DNA of 64,000 nt from Adiantum capillus-veneris (lineage: Eukaryota > Streptophyta > Polypodiopsida > Polypodiales > Pteridaceae), in contig CM043947.1 of assembly GCA_014529385.2 (NCBI GenBank), positions 133,664,391 through 133,728,390 on the forward strand, written 5' to 3'. Position numbers and translations under genes: made by a program. The first letter of the stretch is position 1; every line of letters begins with the position of its first letter. The notes below the pieces were generated by a model, which was not told the origin of the DNA, ran no database searches, and saw only the letters and a list, made by a program, of their open reading frames with translations. Positions 47,131-58,504 of this stretch are shown here, piece after piece.

Positions 47131-48890
47131 ATGATCTACCAGATGCCTATTTGTTCTCCATGGAAATGATACCTCGATGGTTGGAAAACATTGTGTCATT
47201 GATGACAATAGCTGAAGTGGATTCACAAGTACCACTTCCTATTACGATCAGATTAATCAAGCAATCGGCCATGTATCAATTACTAGCTGGTAGGCTATAC
47301 AAAATAAATCGAGACGGAATATTGCTCTTATGAATTAATCTTGAAGGAAAAAAACAGTACCTAAGTCAAGCACATGTTACCATAGTAGAACTTCACTTTG
47401 CGAAAGACCAAACTATGCAAGGAATTTTGAGACTTGGAGTATTTTGGCCGACTACGAGGAGTGATGTTTTATCTTTTGTAAAGGATTGTCCTCAATGTCA
47501 AAAAAAAGCACCCATACCTCATGCAACATTGTTTCAAATGTCACCTGTTCCTAAGTGGAGTAACTATCTGCTTACTTACTTATCAAGCCGAACATTTCTT
47601 GAGGATATGAGTAAACGCCGCTAACGAGCAATTGAAACTGAAGCAAGAGACGATGTTCTTATTGGGAACCAATTGTATCGGAGAGGTAAAAATCAATATT
47701 TGTGTCTTTGTGCAAATGAAGACGAGTATATTCCAATTATAGAACAAGCTTATGCTGGATTAGCTGGAGGTCACTTTTCTAGTGAGACCACCACAAGAGC
47801 AATCTTGATGGCAGGCATATGGTGTCCAACACTTTTTGCAGATGCTAAAGAATATGTTCAAAGGTGTGATGCTTGTCAAAGAGGAAAAATGCCAACGCGT
47901 GTAGATAGCATGCCCTTAAGACCAATGATGGGGGCTAGAGCTTTTGCAAAATGGGGTATAGATTTTGTTGGGCCAATATATCCACCAACTTATAGAACTC
48001 AAGCTTAATATATCATTGTAGCAATGGACTATTTGAACAAGTGGACTGAGGCTAAAGCAACTCAAAATAATGATCCTAGAACCACTATTGCATTCTTGTA
48101 TGAGTATGATATGGACTGCCAATAGAAATTTTCAGTGATTGGGGAACTCATTTCCTCAATGAGGTAATTGAGTATTTGCTTAATGATTTTATGAGGTGAT
48201 TGGGGAACTCATTTCCTCAATGAGGTAATTGAGTATTTGCTTAATGATTTTATGGTTATCCATAACAAAATCAGCTCCCTATCACCCACAAGAAAACGGG
48301 CAAGCTGAGCATACGAACAAAATTCTGAGCTCGGTGCCGACTAGAGTGGTTAGTTCAGGAAGGACACTGGGAAATGAATCTTCATGCTGCTCTATGGTCT
48401 TATCGAGTTTCATTCAAAACAACTTTAAATTCTACACCCTTTAACCTTGTTTATGGTCTTGATGCCATATTGCCAATAGATTTCTATTGCCAGCATTAAG
48501 GGTAGCACGGAATCTTCCATAGACTGGACATGAATTGTCAGATTGACTTGAAGATTTGGAAAAGCTAGATGAGAAAAGGCTAATTGTTTTAGCTCACATC
48601 TATGCACAAAAACGGAAACAAAAATAATTTTTTGATTCCCACTTAATCACAAAAATCTTCAAGAAAGGGGACATAGTTTTAATCTATTCCCTTAAGCAAC
48701 ACATTCCCAAGTTTAAGAAAAAGTGAAACGGACCGTTTATAATTGAAGATGTATCTCCAAGTGGAGCAGTAAAATTGTCCACGCTAGATGGTGAACCGAT
48801 GGCTAATTGAATTAGTGGATGTCGTTTAAAGAAATACAATTTTCCACTTAACCAATGAATTTCTAGAAAGAATGCATGCAACCAAGCAAA
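47131..48890 (+). pseudogene. int: C3 integrase with duplicated HHCC module
   Basis: Two zinc-binding modules precede the core. Module 1: His 47373, His 47394, Cys 47487, Cys 47496. Module 2: Tyr (for His) 47751, His 47772, Cys 47865, Cys 47874. Both have spacing x6-x30-x2 and lie exactly 126 codons apart in one frame, with similar linkers (PRW.../PKW...; LLAGRLYK/LIGNQLYRRG). The core has AKWGIDFVGPI, AMDYLNKWTEAKA, and APYHPQENGQAEHTNK with the catalytic Glu. A perfect 61-bp tandem duplication (48136-48196 repeated at 48197-48255) lies over the second catalytic Asp and shifts the frame. The C-terminal part (FKKGDIVLIYSLK, GPFIIEDVSPSGAVKL) is the usual SH3-like region. Several stops. Confidence 0.9.
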
Positions 48891-50141
48891 GGAAGATTAA
48901 ACGACAGCAGATTATTGATGAAGCCCAAGAGAAAGCTCGACTTCGGGTACTCAAATGAAAAGATGCTCTCAGAATCAATAGATACCGATTTCCATCACCA
49001 CTCTGGAAATAGATGACCGACAATGGGAATTACCTAAAGATTCCATTTCAACAGATGATGATTGGTTAGAGGGAATGGACCTGCGCATCAAAGTAAAGCT
49101 CAACAATCATAGCACCAATGCTTTGGTCGACACAGGAGCTAGAGTAAATGCAGTCAGTTATTCCACGTACAAGAAGGCAACAAAGCAAGCATTGACAGTA
49201 GGGATAGCGACAATCAAAGGATGCAACAAGAACCCAACCCCAACATTGGGAGTAGTCAACTTGAACTTGATAGTACATGGATGTTCATGTCCTCATCAGT
49301 TTGTATGCTTACCAGATGAACACATGAATGAGAGGATGATTCTTGGAATTCCCTGGATGCCCACACACAAAGCAGTACCAGATTGGGATACAAATCAACT
49401 CAAGCTATTACCTAAAGGCGGGCAACTCATTGTTCCAATTGCACCAAGCAAGGAGGAATCGAAAGGAAGTAATCAATTGACCAAACCATGAAGTAATCAA
49501 TCTTTTCTATCCCCTTGACTAGCAAATGCTACAATTAGCATGCAAGGAGTGAGGCAAATTTGGGTACCAAAAGCACAGCTTAAGGATAAGCCGCTTCAAA
49601 TCTAGGTGCCTAAAACTTCACCGACAAAAGAAAAGAAGGTTCCAAGGGTACAAACATAGAGACACGCTTCTCCGAGCAAGGAACCTAAATTGAAATGGAT
49701 TTGGAAGAAAAAGGAGCACTTATCTTCTTCACAAACCGTAAAACCAATCAAGCAATGGCAAGTTAAGTCTCAAAAGACTCCACCACACCATACAACAACA
49801 AGAAAACCAAGCTACCATGGCGAGAAAAAGCTTGACAACAGTCAAAAGTGCTACCCACATCTCAAGCAATCAGCATGGTGAAGCATACTGGTGGTACAAT
49901 CAAACAGAGAGCACACAAGCTACAAGATTTGCTCTTTGGAAGACATCAGCAGCAAACCTCGACATCAGAAACCCTTGAGTTAATTACTCAAGACCCAGCT
50001 CTTGCACAATATGGTGGTTTGAATTGCATTGATCTTCAAAGCATGGTAGAGCCAACAATGGCTATGCATAGACATGATTGTTCAACCCATGCACACAATC
50101 ATCCTGGAGTACGCCATCTAGGAGGGGTGGAAGGGCACTAA
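48891..50141 (+). pseudogene. C3 post-integrase protease-like domain (PR2) and WVPK tail
   Basis: Downstream of the integrase end the frame enters a second retropepsin-like fold, open from 49075 to 49491. It has LRIKVKLNNHSTNALVDTGA, with an intact D-T-G at 49129-49137, and the distal ERMILGIPWMPTHKAVPDW. Unlike PR1, its active-site triad is canonical. A Lys/Pro-rich tail follows with QIWVPKAQ, Q-I-stop-V-P-K (TAG for Trp) and WIWKKKEH, echoing the WVPK repeats after the element 1 protease. The reading continues with stops and a frame change to 50141. A protease-like domain after integrase is not the textbook gypsy order. Confidence 0.78.
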
Positions 50142-51200
50142 GTAATAAGTAATTAAGGGCAATGTTTGAAGAGGGAGGAAGAAGTTCGATGTTAACATGT
50201 GATTTTTTGTAAAATTACCTAATAATGTCCTTATAATTCATCATCAAGGGAAAATTCACTTGATAATATCTTCTCGATGAGTGTAAATAGTGTTTGTACT
50301 ATCAGAAAATCATCAAAAAATAGTTATTTTTGGGTTTTTTTCATCATTCTTTTATAATGAGACTTAAAAATAGAAAAATCCACCAAAAAACAATAAATAT
50401 GTGTTTTTAAATGGATTTTCTTAATTATTGGATTTTCACTTCACTTTTTTTAGAGCATTTTGTTATTTTCTTTGATTTTTTAATAAACAAGTCAAAAATC
50501 AATAATAAATAGCAAGGAAGCTCAGATGGAAAAACAAAAGACACGATGGTGATAAAAAAGACAAGGTGGACAAGCACAAAAATTTTCAATGAAATCAGAA
50601 GATGGAAGCAGGAAGCCTAAATAAAGCGGCCAGGCCTACTTTTGCAAAATTCTTACAGAATGAGCTACAGGCCAGAATTCGATCGAGAAAATTTTGAGTC
50701 TAACATAGATTTCACGGCCTAGTAGGACTAACCTGGGAATCTGGGGAAAATTGGTTTGGGAAGCCCGGGTATAGATATCGAAGGTAGGCTAAAACCACCT
50801 CATTTCCACTTGCTGCCTTTGCAGAGAGAGCTTTTTGACCTCTTTTGCGCATCTTTTCCGGAGTCTATAGTTGCCCGTTTTCAGCACCGTCTCACACGAG
50901 ACATTAGGGGTAAGTTCTTTACTCGTCAATAATCCATTTTTTTACGGCCGTAGCTAGTCTAAACCCTTAGAAAAAACCCTAGAGACCGAGCAGTGCTGCA
51001 CGAAGACAAACGACCAAAAACTGACCATAGCGGCTTGTTAGCTCGACCAAATCACATGGGATTTGAACTGCAGCATGCCCTAACATAATAGAACCTTCCT
51101 ATATCATCAGTTGACCATTCGGCAGGGGTCGAGGGGGTCCCCAGTAGAAAAGCTAGGTTTTTGGCAAATGCCAAAATTTTGATCTGACTCCACAGACAGC
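50142..51200 (+). other. Non-coding spacer before the extra reading frame
   Basis: AT-rich, no coding seen. Contains a splice-donor-like GGG/GTAAGTTC at about 50908-50917. It could hold a promoter or intron for the downstream frame, but no convincing TATA box was identified. Confidence 0.4.
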
Positions 51201-51440
51201 TTGCCTATGAGGTTCATATACAATGTATATGATTGGTTTAGTGAAATCAATCAAGCAAAGACCTTGAAAAGCAAAAAATGGCTCGAAGGCTACAATGCAT
51301 CAAAATCAACATACGGGGTCAAACTGACTCCAAATGAGCCAGAATTGGATGACTTGCTTCATGACTATGTTACGGACAAGTCCAAAGCCTCAAAGTTCGC
51401 TGACCAACTCAACATGCAGTGTAGTCACAGAAAACGGTGA
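51201..51440 (+). pseudogene. Possible N-terminal exon of the extra ORF
   Basis: Open for 79 codons with protein-like composition (YDWFSEINQAKTLKSKKWLE, YGVKLTPNEPELDDLLHDY). No domain recognised. It is separated from the next open block (52218) by the palindrome repeats. If that block is an intron, a donor near AACG/GTGACT (about 51435) and the acceptor TTTCAG at 52284-52289 are candidates. It could equally be an independent short frame or chance. Confidence 0.4.
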
Positions 51441-52217
51441 CTTCAAAGTCGACAAAGCACAAAGTGATGCCGGCATGACCAAACTTGACCAAATTCAATT
51501 TAGGACTTGTTTTAGGTGTATAGAATGTGTTTAGGTCAAAATTTGTAAGTTTTGCAAAAAAATTGTGACTATGTAAATAATTGCAATTATTTACTTTTGC
51601 ACTATTTTTGCTTGGAAAGTGTATCATGACCTCACCTACCATGTGTATACACCCATTATATGCCAACAATCAAGTATGAGCCAAAATGAGCACCTATAAC
51701 TTGGAAAATTACCAGAAAATGCAAAGAAGTCTTTGCAAGCCAATTTTTGGGTTATAGACAACATTTCTTGATCCAAATCACCTCATATCTCATACACATG
51801 TTCTATACAATGCCTAGTACTAATTTGTACAAAAAATTGTTGATTTTGGTAGAAAAGTAAATAATCACGATTATTTACTTTTTAGCTAAATTGGGGGAGT
51901 TTTGATATTTTGCCATCATACATCCAAAGTACATGATGTGTTAAGCCCACTAGCTAAGTTTGAACCAGTTTGGAGCTCAAAATTTCAAATTTTCACTATA
52001 TCTACTGTTTCATAGACCTAAAGCCAAAATCTGGTACCATTTTCACCCTATGCATTTAAATGAGCCCATATTTCACTTAGAGTATGTATTTGGTATATAC
52101 TTCAAGCCTGTGATGCCAAGTTTGCAAAATGTTGAAAAAAATACTCAGCTATAAGTAATCACGATTATTTACTTTGGTTGCAAAAATTTATTTGGACTTT
52201 ACAATTTTGCTCCTTGC
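51441..52217 (+). repeat. Palindrome array upstream of the extra ORF
   Basis: Non-coding block with dyads at 51573-51594 (perfect, centre TTGCAA), 51857-51878 (one mismatch) and about 52151-52172 (left arm decayed), spaced 284 and about 294 bp. The surrounding sequence resembles the family C leader only weakly, so the dyads and their spacing are the best-kept part. Confidence 0.82.
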
Positions 52218-55200
52218 ATGTTTTTATGCATCTATGCTTGTTCAAAAATTGATTTGAAACAAAATGGACCAAAACTGTCAGCATTTCAGACTAAAGAACA
52301 ATTCATAGAGAAATCCATCAAATCTGCTAACTTTGACACTCTACTCACTGAACAGGAGCCGCAAGCAGTAGAGAGGGCCAAGAAGAAGCTCAACCAGAAA
52401 GAAAATTTGCAGGAGCTACCCGCTTACCAACTGGATCGAGATTCAGTCAAAGCCGCCAAGGCAGCCTATCTTTCAAAAGAACAGCTAGAAGAGCATCACA
52501 CCACAGTGTTCACCGGCAGATTCAAGAGTGAGGAGGGACATCAGGTAGAGTTGCAACTTCTACCGAAAGAAGTATATGATGTTGCCGCGAAGCCTAAGAC
52601 CAAAGAAGCCAACCGCAGGCTAGGACTCAGAGATTTCTATGAACAGGACTCGTATGGTGTGGATTTCCAAAAATCTTACAAGCTTTTATCCACTATTAAA
52701 GAGGATGGAACCGCCCAAATCTTTGACCCGTAGGGAAATAAAGGCGAAGTGGTAATAACCAAGGAAATAGTGGAAGAAGCACTTAGACTGTCCACAGAAG
52801 GAATGATGATGAGGGAAAGGGACAGGAAAACGGCAAGTACTTTCACCAAAGAAACCACCGCAGCCACCTTTCCAGATCTAATTCACAAGAAAATGGAAGA
52901 GCCAGCCAGGTTATACCACTAGCATTTCCCCTTCTTGGCTAAAAGGCCACCAAGGTATACCACGCCAAATCACGCGGTTGCCACCACTTTCACGCAAGCG
53001 CTCAAGTCAACAACCAGGCAACCTGTGGATCACGCACAATATGTCTTGACCACTCTAAAAGGCACAAAGAAAGAAGGAAAGATTACTTACCTGGGTACAC
53101 CAGAAGTCTTGACAAGGATTGCGTACCATGCCATCGGCATGGCTGACAACCTACCACCTGCCTAGACCAAAACACTTGGATACTGGCAGCACAACCATCT
53201 CCTCAAGCTATGAGATCAACCAAGAGATCTTACATATCTGATGAAGAGTTGGTTGAAATCTCGTCGGAAAGACACAGCAGTGAAAGCTCAGATAACGAGG
53301 AAAAGAGAGCACGAAGAGAGGAGATGAAGAGAAAATCCATGGACGCACACCAAGAAGAGCCCCTGCAAAAGCAAGCCCGCTTTGAAAGAGAAAAACATGC
53401 TTACCAATGCAGCCAACAAGCACCAGGAAAGGACCCGAAAAAATGGGTGCCTAGTGGGCTTAAGGGACCAAGGACAAGCATCACACCAGGAAAGAGACTG
53501 AAGATCCAACAGAATCATTAGAAAAAATGTATCAAGAAGCAGAAGCCCTAAAGCTGAAAGAAGCCCAAGAAGAAGCAAGGAAAGAAAAGGAGGCGGAGGG
53601 CCACACACAAGCCGAGGAAACGACAAGGGAAGAGGCACAGAACAACCAAGGTCATGAGTCTCCCTTACCCACTTCACCACCTACGGAACAACAGGATAAC
53701 CCTATGCCAAGCCCACCACCATCACCTGTCGGTAAAGACACCACAAAAGAGACAACTAAAGAAGCTAAGCTTGAACAAGAGAAAGCCACAAAAGCTGAGC
53801 CCACCAAAGAGGCAGAACCTGAATCAAAAGAAGCAAAAGAATCTGCACAAGAGGCTACTACTACACAAGAGCAACAAAAGGAGAAAGAAGCTAAGCTTGA
53901 ACAAGAGGCTGAACAGCAAAAGGCAGATGAATCTGCATAGCAGGAAACAAGTACTACACAAGAGCACACAACAAAATCCGAGCCAACACCTTCTACCTCC
54001 ACACATCAAGAAACAGCCGAGGCATCCACAAAGCCTTAGGAAGACAAAGTAGAAGACGGCCAGCCATAGTCTCAAGGGCAAGAAGAACCAGTAGCCATGA
54101 CACAGCCAAGAGACACACAAGAGGTTGTAGAAACTTCAACCCAGTTGGCACGACATGAAGACTGGCAAACAAATGATGAGATAATCCTGCAAGTCAACAA
54201 ATATGCAAGGTAGATACAGGATATGACGGAAAGACTCCGATCAGCAGCACTTGACCATAGCAAAAAGGCTAAAGAACTAGAGATGGTGATTGATGCTCTC
54301 CAAGGAGAGTTAGAAGATAGATCGAACGTCATCAACAATCTTCAGAGGCAAGTGCAAGAAATGAAAGATGAAGCTGAACAACATCAGCTGGCAAGAGATA
54401 GACAACATAAGGAGATGGAAGAGTAAGGTGACTTGCTTACAAAGTTTTCAGATGCTTGTAAATCCAAGGATGAACAACTGATAGAATTTATGCAAACGAA
54501 CTTCTAATGAAAACTCTGTCAGCTCAGAAGATTCAAGTGCAGTTGGATGTCGCGAACGCTTCTCTACAATACTCAGAACAAAGAATAAATGACTAGGCAA
54601 TTTTCTTGCGGCAAATACGAGAGAATCCAACCGTAGCCGCGATCAAAGGGACAGATGAAGTGTACAAAGTGTTAAAGAAAAATAACAAGGACCTCGAGAT
54701 GGAACTAAAGTTAGAGCAATCTCAAAGCCGAGACTAAGAGGCAGGCACTTTGGAGCAACCGCAAATAGATATACCCTCAATGTCATTTGCTGAACTGGAG
54801 ACACAGTCCACATTAGAGTTGAGTGGTGAGGAAGAGTTTCAGGTAAACATTACAGATCAAGACATAGTTCCCATGGTCCAACTCTCAAAGGCTCAAGAAG
54901 ATGCACTGAAAGAAAAGATTACACAAGAGGTGGATGAGTAGTGGAAGGCAACGATGGAATTGGGAGTTGAGAGTTCCTCACTCCGTCAACGTTACAAAAC
55001 TCACTCCCAATCATATCAATGTGCAATGGCATCAGCAATCCCTGCCATACCCCTTGATAAAGGTGGAGTTTCTCCAAGTCAAAGAGAGCCTCTACAAAGA
55101 CATGCAAGTAGAAGGCACATATCAAGACCACCCCAAGTGGAGGCTGAGCTGGTTGAACAAGAATCCAAGGTATTTGATTCTGTTCACAAGCGCACCTGCA

Positions 55201-55890
55201 GCACTACAAAAAGATCCCACTTTTTGTCATGTACCAAGAGTAAGGACTTGGCAAGCGCATGAGGCATTAATGAAGAAGCAACCAACCTCACTGAACTACC
55301 CAAGATTTCCAGCTCCAAAAAAGGGACTTGCCACAGAGGAATACATGGTGAAAACCCTAGCGGGTGCCATGTCTTGCTTCAAAAGTCTATCAGATCTCTC
55401 ATGCGAAATGTTATATAAAATATGCCGAATGTTTCTCACGTGTATTGAAGTTTTTCATGAGCCAGAGCAAGCAGGTGACCCTTGGATGTCATTGCTCAAG
55501 GGTAATAAAGGTTTGTGCTATGATCTCAGTGGCCAACCTTCCAAAGAAGTCCTCTATGGCTTCTATGCCAGATGCATGTTTCTACATTCACACAACATGT
55601 TGGCGTTCGAGGAAGCATTCTACATGGGATTCTTCACTTGGCGAATGAAGATACTTGCACCAATGATCAACAATCTAACCTCAAGTTTTGTAGGCTACTC
55701 AATGGTGGAGCTGAAGAACAAAGTAACTATGCAGTTTCTACAAATGCCAGATAAAGAAAGAAAAATGAGATACCAAAAGGCACTTAATGCGCTTAAAGAA
55801 CGCCTTGCCAGCCACCAGCCCGAAGAATATTTCAGTCTGTGTCAAGGGACAACACAGGCGAGGAGGGGGAGAATGTTAGCAGCAAGCTAA
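52218..55890 (+). pseudogene. Extra large reading frame between integrase and 3' LTR
   Basis: About 1200 codons in three frame blocks, not recognised as env, RT or any named domain. Block 1 (52218-53165; TAG at 52731 and 52920) is globular: KEANRRLGLRDFYEQDSYGV, GEVVITKEIVEEALRLS, PPRYTTPNHAVATTFTQAL. Block 2 (53210-54430) is polar: a Ser/Glu-rich start, Lys/Glu/Thr-rich repeats (KEAKLEQE at 53762 and 53888), then a heptad-rich coiled coil (RLRSAALDHSKKAKELEMV, LQGELEDRSNVINNLQRQV). Block 3 (54740-55890) ends in a 318-codon open frame with EVLYGFYARCMFLHSHNMLA and AFYMGFFTWRMKILAPMINN. The stop overlaps the LTR start. The position matches that of env-like or additional ORFs in Athila/Tat elements. 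Confidence 0.7.
55859..55873 (+). other. C3 polypurine tract
   Basis: CGAGGAGGGGGAGAA immediately before the TGTTAGCAGC start of the 3' LTR. It overlaps the end of the extra reading frame. Confidence 0.85.
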
Positions 55891-56793
55891 CACGGATACC
55901 ATTTTTTGGAGTTCTCATTGTAAAGCACTTATTATTTTGATACATCGGCAATATTGTAACTTCTATTTTCTCGGATAAACTCTGTAATTAATGAGCCAGG
56001 GCTACAAGCTTCCAGATTGTATCAGCCTGTCATTACCATCTTTGGTAGAACTCCCAGATTATTAGTTTTGACCACCAAAAACCTTGGCTAAGATATAAAA
56101 GCCAATTTTTGTAAGTTATTTTCAAGTTTTGGATAATGAAATACACAGCGTGAGCTAACGGCACTCACTCCTCTCCTTCTCGCGCTTTGTACACCCTCCC
56201 CGATTGTCACGTTGCAGTCGCTTTTGTTGCATTGCAACCGCAGGTAAGAGCTCTACGCATTGACGTAAGCAGTTTACAATAATTCGTAGCTTTTGGCATC
56301 ACCAACCCACGGCCTAATTTCATCATAACTAGGAATTTACACTTTGAAATAAAAAAATAAGCATAGGTGGGGTATTGGGGCATCATTGCTAAGAATTTAG
56401 ATGCATTCTGGGTCGAAAACGACTAGGTCAAAAATCCACTGCTGGTAATAATCATGATTTTGGAACTTAGCCTAAAGCAAGGTTTAAGACCATAAGCATG
56501 TGTGCTTAGGTCTTATAAACATGTCCTAGAAGTTTCATTACATTTGGATGTCATTTGATGGTGTAACGGATGTGATTTGTTTGCCAATGAGCAATTGGCT
56601 TTTGGTGATTTCAGTCACTTGAGTGTAGCTTGAGTTAGATGCGAGTTGTTAGTTATTTTTCAAGAGATTGACAAACTCTTGTAGCCCTTATGAACTAGTG
56701 GAGTCAGCTTCGTCCCATGGATTGACAATTTAATCGTGGTTCTCACTAATAGTGCAATAAGATAGGATGGTGAGGTTAGACATGCGTCCCACA
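55874..56793 (+). repeat. C3 3' LTR
   Basis: 920 bp, TGTTAGCAGCAAGC...CGTCCCACA. TATAAAAG at 56094-56101; CAG/GTAAGAG at 56241-56249. It is not followed by a primer site, confirming it as a 3' LTR. Confidence 0.9.
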
Positions 56794-57175
56794 GACTCCT
56801 CCCTATTTTGGCGTATTCTACAAACTCGTGCCGCCTGGAGAAACCATCAAATGGGCCCTGTGAGAGCAAGATCCGGGGCATCCTCGGCAAGACATGGAGT
56901 GGGGTAGATGATGTGTCACCATGCAGATGGTGTGAAAAAAATTCCTCTCTGGGGTGTACCTCTTATGTGTGTCTTGATAAAACCAGCTTAATCATGTGAA
57001 GCTACAAGACTCCATGCAACATCGGGTGAGGACCCATTTTGAGGGTTTTCTCTTTATCATGTCAATCCCTATTTTCCGTAGTTTTCTTCCCTCTCCTAAT
57101 TGAGACTAGAGAGAGAGAAAGATTTGGCAACTGACAAGCTCACCACTACAATGTAATGTCTTTTCTTTCTATTAT

Positions 57176-57177
<2 letters not shown>
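56794..57177. other. Unassigned sequence
   Basis: Flank of the C3 LTR. No gene or repeat recognised. Confidence 0.5.
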
Positions 57178-57243
<66 letters not shown>

Positions 57244-57264
57244 GATGTCTTTTCTTTCTATTAT

Positions 57265-57357
<93 letters not shown>

Positions 57358-57399
57358 CACACACACACACACACAAGATGCCAACATGTGTTACGAGAG

Positions 57400-57466
<67 letters not shown>

Positions 57467-57470
57467 TTTT
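57155..57470. repeat. Duplicated (CT)n(CA)n blocks followed by (GA)n
   Basis: A block ATGTCTTTTCTTTCTATTATG-(CT)n-(CA)n occurs at 57155-57242 and 57245-57375 in tandem with different repeat lengths. (GA)n follows at 57398-57462. Apparent reading frames are repeat artefacts. Confidence 0.92.
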
Positions 57471-57979
57471 AGAGGAGATGAGAGAAGGCATGGTAGAGCT
57501 GCGGATCTTGAAAAGTTCTACGTGTGATATTATGTGGGGTACGATGGCCCTTCAAAGTTTTTAAAATTCCCAAAATACCCTTGGTTGTAAATTTAAATAT
57601 CTGTAAAAATAAGAAAGTTGTAGATTTTCATTAGAAGACTAATTGTTTATCAATACAAGATGCTAAAAGTAAAATTTGAGTTGGCTATATAGGTTTTGGA
57701 GATGAATTGCTTCATTATTTTTAGACATAATTGCTTTTTGTTGTGATGTAATTTGTTACTGAGGCAATTTGTCATTGAGGTAATTTGTGACAAATTACAT
57801 TCTAAACACTCAAAAACGGGTTTTAATTGTCAACATGAAATAATGATTAGAAAATCTTGAACAATCCAACAGAAATAGATACCATGGTATTTTGGGAATT
57901 TTTAAAATTTGAGGGGTATTTTGGAAATTTCTTTGATTTAGAGGGGTATTTTGGTAATTTTCCCCTTTTTTCATGTTTA
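57471..57979. other. Unassigned AT-rich sequence with a 36-bp repeat
   Basis: Three degenerate units of GGTATTTTGG(G/A/T)AATTT at 57886-57963. No gene. Confidence 0.6.
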
Positions 57980-58122
<143 letters not shown>

Positions 58123-58439
58123 CAATTTTCTTGGGTTGAGAAGCGAGCCTCATTGCATTCTTATCAGAAGTCCACCATATCGACACTCGGACCATGAGGA
58201 AACAGTGTAGGTAATGGAGCAATCGGCAATGGCAATGTCAGCGGTGGAAACATGCTGGAAACGTACATAGGGTCAATGAGGCGGATTAATCAGCTTTGGA
58301 CGGTAGCGGTGGAGAGTGAGGAAAGAGGGAGGGGTGGGGAGTGGTTGTAGGCGAACTCAAATTGGGAGTCAAGGCCGGTGAGGCATTGGCCGTTTCCCTA
58401 CATGCTGAGCATGTGGGAAGCTATTATAAGCTATCAGGC
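58123..58439. other. Unassigned sequence
   Basis: GC-richer segment without a recognisable gene. Confidence 0.5.

Positions 58440-58500
<61 letters not shown>
58440..58500. repeat. (CT)n microsatellite
   Basis: About 30 CT units. Confidence 0.96.

Positions 58501-58504
<4 letters not shown>

Larger units (their letters stand above)
39680..56793 (+). mobile_element. Family C copy 3 (C3): 5'-truncated giant Ty3/gypsy element with pol, extra ORF and 3' LTR
   Basis: 17.1 kb are retained: partial leader, gag, protease, RT, RNase H, integrase, a second protease-like domain, palindrome-bearing spacer, a large extra reading frame, polypurine tract and LTR. Restoring the lost LTR and leader by comparison with C1/C2 implies an original length near 20 kb, in the range of the largest plant gypsy elements (Ogre/Tat type). 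All genes carry stops and frameshifts. The flank after the LTR (GACTC) does not match any left flank in the window. Confidence 0.82.

Noticed and set aside
53824-54120. Cys/Leu-rich minus-strand open frames that look like membrane proteins
   Set aside because: They are antisense shadows of the Lys/Glu/Gln-rich coding block of the extra ORF.
52218-55890. Calling the extra ORF an envelope gene
   Set aside because: No signal peptide, hydrophobic membrane segment, cleavage site or fusion-peptide-like stretch was seen; only the position is suggestive.
34493-56793. Treating 34493-56793 as one intact 22.3-kb element with paired LTRs
   Set aside because: The interior repeats the leader and gag twice with a truncated Copia at the join (about 39680), and the flanks GTGTG and GACTC do not match as a target duplication. 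It is composite.
57146-57527. Long open frames encoding Ser-Leu, Arg-Glu, Thr-His or Cys-Val dipeptides
   Set aside because: They are translations of (CT)n, (GA)n, (CA)n and (GT)n microsatellites and have no start context, domain or conservation. The same applies to frames at 540-1032, 2783-3169, 10639-11095, 11411-11938, 29945-30296, 38847-39291, 57973-58222, 58341-58833 and 61284-61916.
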